This document shows, in pieces, positions 1 to 6,683 of a stretch of 64,000 nt of DNA. Within the stretch, counting starts at the first letter, position 1. Each line of letters begins with the position of its first letter. The notes beneath the pieces are model-generated. The model was not told the DNA's origin and made no database searches. It worked only from the letters and a program-made list of their open reading frames with translations. Origin of the DNA: Acidobacteriaceae bacterium (GTDB lineage: Bacteria; Acidobacteriota; Terriglobia; Terriglobales; Acidobacteriaceae); assembly GCA_003134995.1 (NCBI GenBank), contig PLDC01000029.1:62001-126000 (forward strand). The letters are read 5' to 3'. Position numbers and translations under genes: made by a program.

Positions 1-158
1 CGCAAAACAAAACGCCCCAGACTCATTCGAGTCGTGGGACGTATGTCGATCAGCCCTCCCCCAAGTGCTGCTCAATTAGGAGACTAAACTTAAGCCGCGT
101 ATTGGTAAATGGCCAGTTCGGGCCATTGCTTTCACCTAAGTAACCCACAATGGTAACC
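1..158 (-). ncRNA. Structured RNA-like element, copy 1
   Basis: Read on the minus strand, this region matches 36877-37019 on the plus strand. The core (89 down to 4) is 86 nt long in both copies with four differences by eye. It ends in a hairpin whose stem ACGTCCCA/TGGGGCGT (with a G-U pair), a bulged C, then GACTC/GAGTC closes a four-base loop, followed by TTTTGTTTT, which is the form of an intrinsic terminator. Farther 5' the blocks GGTTACC and GCCATTTACCA are shared. No open reading frame explains the conservation. The likeliest reading is a small RNA transcribed leftwards; a repeat carrying a terminator is the alternative. It may correspond to a known Acidobacteriota RNA family, which was not checked. 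The copy may be clipped at its 3' end by the window. Confidence 0.55.
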
Positions 159-302
159 TGCGTTCTCGGTGTCATCCAGAAGACCTGACCGGCCGACAGC
201 TCCGTTTCGGATGACGGAAAGAATTGACAATCTCATGACAAGCGCCGCGAGGCCGGATCGTTTATCCTTAGTGTGACCCTAAGTGATCATCAAAGGAGCG
301 TT

Positions 303-836
303 ATGAAAATTTTCTCCCTGCTTCTCGCGATTTTGCTGTTTGCTTCACTCTCTGCCATTGCTGCCGATCAGCCTCAGCCTCCCGCCGCGGGCGCGCAAGC
401 CCCGGCTTTCTCGTTGCCCAGTCAGGAAGGCACACAGGTTTCTCTCGATCAATATAAAGGGAAGTGGGTTGTGCTTTATTTCTATCCCAAGGATTTCACT
501 TCCGGCTGCACGATTGAAGCGCACAACTTTCAGCGTGACATCGACAAGTACACGCAGAAGAACGCGGTGATTCTCGGCGTCAGCGTCGACAATGTCGATT
601 CGCACAAGGGTTTCTGCACGAAAGAAGGATTGAACTTTAAATTACTCGCCGATCCCGATCATGAGGTCGTCCAACAGTACGGTTCGATCATGGAATACAA
701 CGGAATGACACTGGCCGCACGCAATACGTTCCTGATCGATCCGTCTGGTGTGATCAGGAAGGTTTATCTGAAGGTGAGCCCGCAAGGCCACAGCGACGAA
801 GTGCTGGCCGATCTGCAGCAACTGCAAGCGAAGTAA
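303..836 (+). CDS. Exported peroxiredoxin, AhpC/TSA (Bcp/PrxQ type)
   Basis: A 177-residue thiol peroxidase reducing hydrogen peroxide or organic hydroperoxides, probably in the periplasm. The N-terminus (about residues 1-21, ending in AIAA) is a signal peptide, unusual for the mostly cytoplasmic Bcp family. The thioredoxin fold carries the peroxidatic cysteine at about residue 69 in TSGCTIE. The Bcp resolving cysteine five residues later is absent; Cys105, in HKGFCTKEG, is the only other cysteine seen and could resolve the disulfide. The ATG at 303 is chosen because AAAGGAG lies just upstream and the signal peptide begins there; a GTG at 273 would add ten unhelpful residues. It faces the porin gene convergently. 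Confidence 0.9.
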   Translation: MKIFSLLLAILLFASLSAIAADQPQPPAAGAQAPAFSLPSQEGTQVSLDQYKGKWVVLYFYPKDFTSGCTIEAHNFQRDIDKYTQKNAVILGVSVDNVDSHKGFCTKEGLNFKLLADPDHEVVQQYGSIMEYNGMTLAARNTFLIDPSGVIRKVYLKVSPQGHSDEVLADLQQLQAK

Positions 837-968
837 TAGCATTCTCGCTTCTTGTTTCCCTTGGAAGCCGCGATCGGTGCGGGGAGAAGTAAGGAGCCGG
901 GAACGTCCCTGACAAAACAGACCGGGGACATTCCGGCACCCGCCATTTATTTTCGATCAGGAATTCAC

Positions 969-2519
969 TCAGAAGGTGAAACGACCGCCGATCGTCGGAG
1001 CGCAGTTATTGTTGTAGTTATAAGGGACGCCGGGACCATGAGGAATGGCGATGGCCAGACCTCCGCTCACCCAGGAATACGCAAGTCCGATAAAACCGTC
1101 GAAACGCTTTGTGAAGTGGTGATCCACATAAAACGACCCTTCATTGAGGGTGCCCGCGCAGGAAGCGCGGAACCCGGCTGAGGCCGAGCAGGTCTGCGGA
1201 ACCCGGAAGTCGTTCTGCCGCTGTTGATACCACGCGAAAGTGAAGTCGGTCTTGGTGCGGTAGGTGTACTTCACTCCCGTCCACCAGATGTTCAGCAATT
1301 TTTCGGAATCAAGATTGTTGTCTTCCACCCCGCTCAGGGAGTAACCGCCCTGGTCCGAGGCTCCAACTCCCAACGGGTCCGCCGGGTTGTTTTGCCAGAT
1401 GTATTCGTAGCCTACAAAAAATTTCCACGGGTCGCGGACATATTTGGCGGCGAACATAATTGCATTGTTGTCAGTCACAATGCCATATAGGGTATTGTTC
1501 GTGTCGATTAGATTGGGCCCCATTCCCGGCCCCCCGTTGATGGGATTTGTATTAATGCTGTCCGTGGTCGATTGATATTGCCCTGCCCCAGCCAGACTCG
1601 AAGGTCCGAGCAAGGGGTTTAACACGCTGATCGCCTGGTTGTAATGTTGGTAGACGATGTCAGCAGAAAACTTGTCCTGATCTCGGCCGATGTCTCCGCC
1701 GAGGTCGAATCCGTACCCATTGTTATGTGCCGATTCCGGCGTACACGTGGTGGCGGTCCACGAGGCGGCGGCCGAGTAACAGCCGCCGGAGCCATCGGCG
1801 AATTTATACATCGCGCCGAAATGGACCGGGCCATACGCGATGCGATACTTCACGGCGTCGTCCCAACGGCTATTCTCAGTGTCGCCGCCGCCGGCCATCG
1901 TACCGTTATACCCAATGTAGGAAAAGGCGTAGGCGCCGTTGGCCGGATCGTAAAGCAGCATCGCATCGGTGCCGAGAGAGCGCTGACGACCGAAGGTCAG
2001 CTCACCGAAGTGCGCGGACGATATACCGCCGTAGTACTGGTCATTGAACGGTTGGCCCGCGCGCGCGCCGTCGGTCGCTATTGAATAGCTGCTCCTGGGA
2101 AGGCCGTTGTTGATGATGTCGGTTTGTGAGGCGTTGGCAAGCAGGCCGGACTGCGGATTGATGCCAGTGGAACCGTTGAACACAACGGACCAGCCCGGCA
2201 GAAACTGTACCTTGCCCCTGACGCCGAAACCCGTCTGCGACAGGTTGTTCGGTGCGACGAGGAATCGATGTTGATAGCCGTTTCGGTTCACCAGCGATTC
2301 CCCTTCATAGTTGTAGCCGTTCTCCGGTAATCCATGGCTGACCCAGCCGACGCCAACGTCATACGCACCGTAGACCGTGATTCCGTGCCAGGTCAGCGTG
2401 CAATCGGTGGTGGCGAACTCGTGGCCGCTCGCGCAGGGGTCGGGAGTTTTCTGAGCAAAGGCCAAGGATGAGGAAAGGAAAAAGCCAATCGCTGCGATAA
2501 ACAGGCAAGTCTTGCGCAT
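969..2519 (-). CDS. Outer-membrane porin (general Gram-negative porin type)
   Basis: A 516-residue protein with a clear signal peptide (residues 1-22, ending AFA). The sequence then has the pattern of a trimeric porin: TLTWHGITVYGAYDVGVG as the first strand, many alternating aromatic/polar strands (FGELTFGRQRSLG, VHFGAMYKFADG, FFVGYEYIWQ), and a last strand ending in phenylalanine (GGRFTF), as expected for BAM recognition. FGRQRS resembles the FGRQ stretch of Burkholderia-type porins. It probably forms a passive channel for small hydrophilic solutes. Two cysteine pairs (near residues 29/40 and in the strand near 250) could form loop disulfides. It is divergent from the HTH-TOBE regulator gene, whose product could control it; that link is inference. 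Confidence 0.85.
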   Translation of the reverse strand: MRKTCLFIAAIGFFLSSSLAFAQKTPDPCASGHEFATTDCTLTWHGITVYGAYDVGVGWVSHGLPENGYNYEGESLVNRNGYQHRFLVAPNNLSQTGFGVRGKVQFLPGWSVVFNGSTGINPQSGLLANASQTDIINNGLPRSSYSIATDGARAGQPFNDQYYGGISSAHFGELTFGRQRSLGTDAMLLYDPANGAYAFSYIGYNGTMAGGGDTENSRWDDAVKYRIAYGPVHFGAMYKFADGSGGCYSAAASWTATTCTPESAHNNGYGFDLGGDIGRDQDKFSADIVYQHYNQAISVLNPLLGPSSLAGAGQYQSTTDSINTNPINGGPGMGPNLIDTNNTLYGIVTDNNAIMFAAKYVRDPWKFFVGYEYIWQNNPADPLGVGASDQGGYSLSGVEDNNLDSEKLLNIWWTGVKYTYRTKTDFTFAWYQQRQNDFRVPQTCSASAGFRASCAGTLNEGSFYVDHHFTKRFDGFIGLAYSWVSGGLAIAIPHGPGVPYNYNNNCAPTIGGRFTF

Positions 2520-2693
2520 TTCGACCTCGGAAAATCAGTAAGGTTCAAACGGAACGCGCAAGTGTACATGACATACGATTCTTGTGTCCAGAAGTATACC
2601 GTTCAGTCCGTTTTACAATGAGGGTCGCGGTTATACTCGTGCGGATGGGACTAATTTGACCCGGAACCACGTTCTCGCTACGATTGCGTTTCG

Positions 2694-3128
2694 ATGCAAA
2701 AGAGCCGCAAATCCGAACGGAATACTGAGGGACTACTGGCACTTCGAGATGCAGCTTTGCAACTGGGGGTCAGCTTTCCAACGATTAAGCAATGGATTTA
2801 CAAGAAGAAGATTCGAAGCAATCAGACTGCGGGAGGTCATCATCGTATCCCGCAGAGCGAAGTCGACAGATTGCTTTTCAGAACCCGCGGCAAGACCGAG
2901 CAGCAACGCAAGGAAGAGGTCCGGCGCGTAAGCGGTCGTAATCAGCTAGTGGGACGGATTGAGTCCGTGCAGATTAGCGGCTTGATGGCGGAAGTCAGGG
3001 TTTCAATTGGTGGTCAGCAAATTACCTCGATCATCACGGCACGCTCTGCCAGAGAAATGCAACTGAAGCGGGGACAGACCGCCGCAGCCCTTATAAAAGC
3101 TACCGAGGTAATGATCCTGCGGGTTTGA
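2694..3128 (+). CDS. HTH (MerR/excisionase-like) and TOBE domain protein
   Basis: A 144-residue protein with two recognisable parts. Residues about 12-62 form a winged-helix excisionase/MerR-like domain (LALRDAALQLGVSFPTIKQW, then GGHHRIPQSEVDRLL). Residues about 82-144 form a single TOBE/Mop domain (NQLVGRIESVQISGLMAEV, then ITSIITARSAREMQLKRG), which binds molybdate or tungstate in related proteins. The order resembles one-component molybdate sensors, but the DNA-binding part is not of the ModE LysR-like type. It is divergent from the porin gene, and no molybdate transport or cofactor gene lies nearby. No strong ribosome-binding site precedes the ATG, so the start is less certain than the domains. 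Confidence 0.8.
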   Translation: MQKSRKSERNTEGLLALRDAALQLGVSFPTIKQWIYKKKIRSNQTAGGHHRIPQSEVDRLLFRTRGKTEQQRKEEVRRVSGRNQLVGRIESVQISGLMAEVRVSIGGQQITSIITARSAREMQLKRGQTAAALIKATEVMILRV

Positions 3129-3201
3129 CGCATGAAAAACCGATTCTTTCCGCACGCGCTAATCTTTCTGCTGTTGGGTAAGCAGTGAGTGCTTCGATAC
3201 T

Positions 3202-4026
3202 TCACTGCGACTTCGCGAGGTCGTTCTTGAGCAGGCTGACTTCGACGCGCGTACCCTTAGCGCCCTCGGGGGCGGCGTTGCCCATGCCGATCACGTAGAT
3301 GCGGTAGGCTGGAATGTCGTAGTTGAGCACGAGGTAACGGACCACCGAATCCGCCATCTTGCGCGAGTTGGTGATGGCAGCCTGGCCTTGGCCCGAAGAG
3401 AATCCCTGCACTTCGATGATGTAGCCACGCTGATTCTTCAACGGACCAGCCATCTCATCGAGCGCATCCTTGGCCTGCTTGCTCAACACGGTCTGCCCCG
3501 GACGAAAACGAATCTCAGTCTGCGCGCCAGACTTGTACTGATCGATGTTTCCAACCACGCTCTCCTCGGTCGAAAGGCGAGTGTTAAGAGAACTCGCAGT
3601 CTGCTGCGCCATCTGAGCTTTGTTGGCAGCGTCGGAAGCATGTTCATCGGCCATGCTGGTCTTCGCCGAAGCCAGCTGAATACCTTGCTGGGCGCGGGAA
3701 TCCACGTCGCGGATCATCTTGCTGTTTTCCGCGGTTATCTGATTAAGCTCGTTGATCCGGTCGCGAACGGGCTGAACATGCCGCCGCACGTACTCTTTGG
3801 TGGCAAACGGATGCATGAGAAGCGACCCCAAGCTAGGCTCCTCGCCATCCCAGAAATCATGATTCGTCGCAGGTTGGCTGGAAGCAGGCTGGCTGGATGC
3901 AGCCTTCGACCCTCCCGGACCGGTCGCCGCCGGCGGCGCGCCAGAATTCGAACTGCTTTGCTGCGCGAACGCGGCAAGCACAAACGCTGCGAAGACGAGC
4001 AGAGTCGTGAACATGCGGTTCTTCAT
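3202..4026 (-). CDS. OmpA-family peptidoglycan-associated protein
   Basis: A 274-residue exported protein. Residues 1-21 (MKNRMFTTLL... ending AFA) are a signal peptide, followed by a Ser/Pro/Gly/Gln-rich linker, a helical region with heptad character (about 90-165), and a C-terminal OmpA-like domain. That domain shows IRFRPGQTVLSKQAKDALDE, GYIIEVQGFSS and SRKMADSVVRYLVLNYDIP, the usual peptidoglycan-binding core, though the classical NRRVE helix is altered. It probably anchors the outer membrane to the cell wall. The start at 4026 is preferred over TTG at 4044 because GGAAAGG sits nine bases ahead of it. Confidence 0.82.
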   Translation of the reverse strand: MKNRMFTTLLVFAAFVLAAFAQQSSSNSGAPPAATGPGGSKAASSQPASSQPATNHDFWDGEEPSLGSLLMHPFATKEYVRRHVQPVRDRINELNQITAENSKMIRDVDSRAQQGIQLASAKTSMADEHASDAANKAQMAQQTASSLNTRLSTEESVVGNIDQYKSGAQTEIRFRPGQTVLSKQAKDALDEMAGPLKNQRGYIIEVQGFSSGQGQAAITNSRKMADSVVRYLVLNYDIPAYRIYVIGMGNAAPEGAKGTRVEVSLLKNDLAKSQ

Positions 4027-4153
4027 AATCTTTAGCCTTTCCAAGTAACGGGAAACGTGCCGGAAGCTGCAGCCATTCAGTGGCAGTCACATTGTAGCGC
4101 GAAGGATGGTCCGCGGATAGAGCCGGTTGCTTCGGTTGTTCGGCCGCAAGTCA

Positions 4154-4183
4154 TTGCAGGTCGTTCTGGATTATGACTATAAT
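4154..4183 (+). promoter_or_regulatory. Putative sigma-70 promoter of the Phd/PIN module
   Basis: TTGCAG (4154-4159) and TATAAT (4178-4183) are separated by 18 bases, a good vegetative promoter. AATGACC is repeated at 4181 and 4191, one helical turn apart and overlapping the -10 element, as expected for an autoregulatory antitoxin operator. Assignment is by pattern only. Confidence 0.5.
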
Positions 4184-4219
4184 GACCACAATGACCCACT
4201 GACTGTTAGGAGAAGCGTT

Positions 4220-4474
4220 ATGGGTGCACAAGTTTGGACCGTGGCAGAAGCCAAGGCAAAATTCAGTGAAATCATCGAGCGCGCAATGTCGGAGGGGCCG
4301 CAGACCATCACTCGCAAAGGCCGCACCGCTGCCATCGTGGTTGGAGCGGAGGAATGGCAACGAAAAACGCGGCGTGTCGGAAACCTGGCGGAATTCTTTG
4401 CCGCATCGCCGTTGCGCGGATCGGGGCTGAAGATCCATCGGCTCAAACAGCGCCCCCGAAAAGTTAGCCTGTGA
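4220..4474 (+). CDS. Type II antitoxin, Phd/YefM family
   Basis: An 84-residue protein matching Phd/YefM antitoxins: GAQVWTVAEAKAKFSEIIER near the N-terminus (DNA-binding fold) and the strand ITRKGRTAAIVVGAEEW, followed by a C-terminal segment expected to wrap the toxin. The ATG at 4220 has AGGAGAAG upstream; an in-frame start at 4127 would add 31 residues unlike the family. Its last codons overlap the PIN toxin start by four bases (GTGA), so the two are translationally coupled. The pair presumably represses its own promoter. Confidence 0.88.
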   Translation: MGAQVWTVAEAKAKFSEIIERAMSEGPQTITRKGRTAAIVVGAEEWQRKTRRVGNLAEFFAASPLRGSGLKIHRLKQRPRKVSL

Positions 4475-4887
4475 ACTTTCTCCTCGACACGAATGCGGTT
4501 TCAGAGTGGGTGAAGCCGCGGCCAAATCCTGGCCTCATTGCATGGATGGAATCGGCCGATGAAGATCGCATTTTCATCAGCGTGGTCTCGCTAGCGGAAC
4601 TCCGCTACGGAGTGGAACGCATGGCCGCAGGACGCCGCCGGAACCGGCTCGAGCAGTGGCTTCGACACGAGTTGCCTTTGCGATTTGAAAACCGAATCCT
4701 GCCCGTCGACGCCGACGTGGCTGAGGCTTGGGGCAGAACTGTATCATGGAGCGAAGCCGCCGGACGTCCGATCGGAGTGATGGATGCTTTTCTGGCGGCA
4801 ACAGCGGAAATCAATCAACTAACCCTGATTACCCGTAACATCTCGCATTTTCCGCTGCTAAGAACGATTCTCAATCCGTGGAACTAG
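4471..4887 (+). CDS. PIN-domain toxin (VapC/FitB-like ribonuclease)
   Basis: A 138-residue PIN-domain RNase. The acidic metal-binding residues are visible: Asp in FLLDTNAVSEW near residue 6, Glu in VVSLAELRYGVERM near residue 43, and Asp residues in the C-terminal RPIGVMDAFLAATA. VapC-type toxins cleave tRNA or rRNA when freed from the antitoxin. Translation starts at a GTG overlapping the antitoxin stop. The closest-looking subfamily is FitB-like, often paired with Phd antitoxins, which fits the neighbour. Confidence 0.88.
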   Translation: MNFLLDTNAVSEWVKPRPNPGLIAWMESADEDRIFISVVSLAELRYGVERMAAGRRRNRLEQWLRHELPLRFENRILPVDADVAEAWGRTVSWSEAAGRPIGVMDAFLAATAEINQLTLITRNISHFPLLRTILNPWN

Positions 4888-4911
4888 AAACTCAGAAACA
4901 GTGACTCGCTT

Positions 4912-5628
4912 CTACCCGCGCACGCTGATTCGCGAGAACGAGAGCACAGCGCGCGATGAGATTGGCCGACCCATTGACATCGCGGGACGGAACGTAGTGA
5001 AGATCAGCATCCGTTTCACCTGCGGCAGCAATTCCTGCGATTCTCCGGGATCGGAGAGGATCTTGTAATCCTGCACTCGGCCGTTTTTGTCTACGTAAGC
5101 TTCAATCACCAGCGAGTCCGTGTTCATCCCGGTCAAAGTCGTGCCGAAGACGCTCTGCTGCAGTTCCGGTCCCGTAGTCAACACGGTCGGCACATCCTGA
5201 TTGTTAGCCTGCACCTCGCCGGGCATCGCCAGGATCGCGGTCACTAATCCGAAGATCAGCAGCGCGCACACAAGACCCGCAGTCGCAGGAACCATGAATG
5301 CGTTCAGGGTATTCTCCACGCGCATGCGCAGGCCTTCAAACCGCGGACGCCGCGTCTCGGCCGCTTCGCGTGAAATCGCCAATCGCAATTTCAGGTCAAG
5401 ATCCGCCGGCATCTGCGGACGCCCCACGCTCACCAACAATTGCTGCGTCTGACGCAGCAACGTGTATTCCTGCATGCAACGCGCGCACTGCTCAAGATGC
5501 TCCTGCAAGGCGCGCATCTCGGTGCCCGAGACCGCGCCGTCAAGATAAGGCGACAACACTGCTCGCGCCTGCGCGCACTTCATCGTTATGCCCTTCGTAA
5601 AAACGGACTTCATGCCCGCATACTTCAT
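4912..5628 (-). CDS. Zinc-finger anti-sigma factor (transmembrane)
   Basis: A 238-residue partner of the ECF sigma factor encoded just upstream. A zf-HC2 motif (HLEQCARCMQEY, with an earlier Cys in KCAQARAVLSPYLDG) lies near residues 17-58 and should bind the sigma factor on the cytoplasmic side. One membrane helix follows (about 120-140, VPATAGLVCALLIFGLVTAI). The periplasmic end resembles a TonB C-terminal-like fold (DSLVIEAYVDKNGRVQDYKI). The ATG overlaps the sigma stop codon as ATGA and has GAGG upstream, implying coupling; an internal ATG at 5583 is an alternative that removes 15 residues. Confidence 0.85.
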   Translation of the reverse strand: MKYAGMKSVFTKGITMKCAQARAVLSPYLDGAVSGTEMRALQEHLEQCARCMQEYTLLRQTQQLLVSVGRPQMPADLDLKLRLAISREAAETRRPRFEGLRMRVENTLNAFMVPATAGLVCALLIFGLVTAILAMPGEVQANNQDVPTVLTTGPELQQSVFGTTLTGMNTDSLVIEAYVDKNGRVQDYKILSDPGESQELLPQVKRMLIFTTFRPAMSMGRPISSRAVLSFSRISVRG

Positions 5629-6503
5629 GGCAGCACCTCTACCCTTCTACCCCCTCCACAAACTCCTTGAGAAACCGATGACCGCGCTTGCTGTTCTTGT
5701 ACTCGTTCCTCTGGCGCAGTCAGCCCCAGCTCAACACTCACTTCGCGGACATAGGGAGCCAGGCGCTCTTTCAAGGCCTGGCGTCCGCGGGTTAATCTGG
5801 ATTTCACTGTTCCCAGCGAAATCTGCAGCACTTCCGCAATCTCTTCATACGACATGTCTTCCAGATCGCGCAGAATCAGCGTCGTGCGGTAAGGGTCAGG
5901 CACTTGCCGCAGTTCGGCATCTACACGCTGCTGCACTTCGCGATGCGCAACGCTATCGAACGGGGAATCGTGGTGATCGGTCAGCGCATTCTGCATGGCG
6001 GCGTTTTGCATAAAATCGCCGTTCGCCATTCCATCCGATTCCGCCGGCTCGATCGAAGTCTCCTGTGCCTTGTGCCGGAACCACCATCGCTTGCGGTTCG
6101 CCGCTTCATGCAATGCGATGCGGTAGATCCAGGTCTTCAGGCTGGACTCGCCATGGAAGCTCTTCATCCCGCGAAACACTTTCAGGAACACATCCTGCGT
6201 CACGTCGGCGGCGTCGGCAGGATCGCTCAACATGCGATAGACCAGCCCGTACACCGGACGCTGGAATTCGCCAATCAGCCACGCATAAGCCGCTTCCGAG
6301 CCGGCCTTCAGGTCCGCGACAATCGCCGCTTCCTCTGCCCGTGCTCCGATCGCGCTTGCCAGATCTGCCAAGGTTGCCACTCCCGCGGTGACCGCGAATC
6401 CAACTTGTGATGCAACAACAATTATAGGATCTTCCACCTCATCCCGAACCGAAAAATCGCTGGGGGCGGCACCCGCCTTGCGATACACTCCCTCATCCAG
6501 CAT
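5625..6503 (-). CDS. ECF-type RNA polymerase sigma factor (RpoE-like)
   Basis: A 292-residue sigma-70 family protein. Region 2 is seen around residues 75-150 (FQRPVYGLVYRMLSDPADAA, DVTQDVFLKVFRGM, SSLKTWIYRIALHEAANR) and region 4 near 205-265 (LRQVPDPYRTTLILRDLEDM, SYEEIAEVLQISLGTVKSRL). Between them is a linker longer than usual. The first 70 residues are not part of the ECF fold, so a later start is possible. It should direct an extracytoplasmic stress regulon and be held by the zinc-finger anti-sigma factor whose gene overlaps it by four bases. Confidence 0.9.
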   Translation of the reverse strand: MLDEGVYRKAGAAPSDFSVRDEVEDPIIVVASQVGFAVTAGVATLADLASAIGARAEEAAIVADLKAGSEAAYAWLIGEFQRPVYGLVYRMLSDPADAADVTQDVFLKVFRGMKSFHGESSLKTWIYRIALHEAANRKRWWFRHKAQETSIEPAESDGMANGDFMQNAAMQNALTDHHDSPFDSVAHREVQQRVDAELRQVPDPYRTTLILRDLEDMSYEEIAEVLQISLGTVKSRLTRGRQALKERLAPYVREVSVELGLTAPEERVQEQQARSSVSQGVCGGGRRVEVLP

Positions 6504-6665
6504 AGACTCCGCCGAGGCGTTCCGAGTTCCCGCTTATAAGTCATTTATTTGCAATGTTCGGCACCGATGTGCGGCCGAAGCCCTCCTCGCCAGCGTTATC
6601 GGTCAGAGGTACTCAATCCAAAGGTTACGAAAGCTAGCCGCACACTCGGGTGACGCCAACCACGC

Positions 6666-6671
6666 TATAAT
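6666..6671 (+). promoter_or_regulatory. TATAAT twelve bases before the kinase start
   Basis: A perfect -10 hexamer ends exactly 12 bases before the ATG at 6684. Initiation about seven bases downstream would give a leader of roughly six bases with no room for a ribosome-binding site, and none is seen. No convincing -35 box lies 16-18 bases upstream. This could be a leaderless or near-leaderless transcript. Confidence 0.4.
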
Positions 6672-6683
6672 TGCGCCACCTGA

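Noticed and set aside
2610-2640. Sigma-70 promoter TTTACA/TATACT for the HTH-TOBE gene
   Set aside because: The spacer is only 14 bases.
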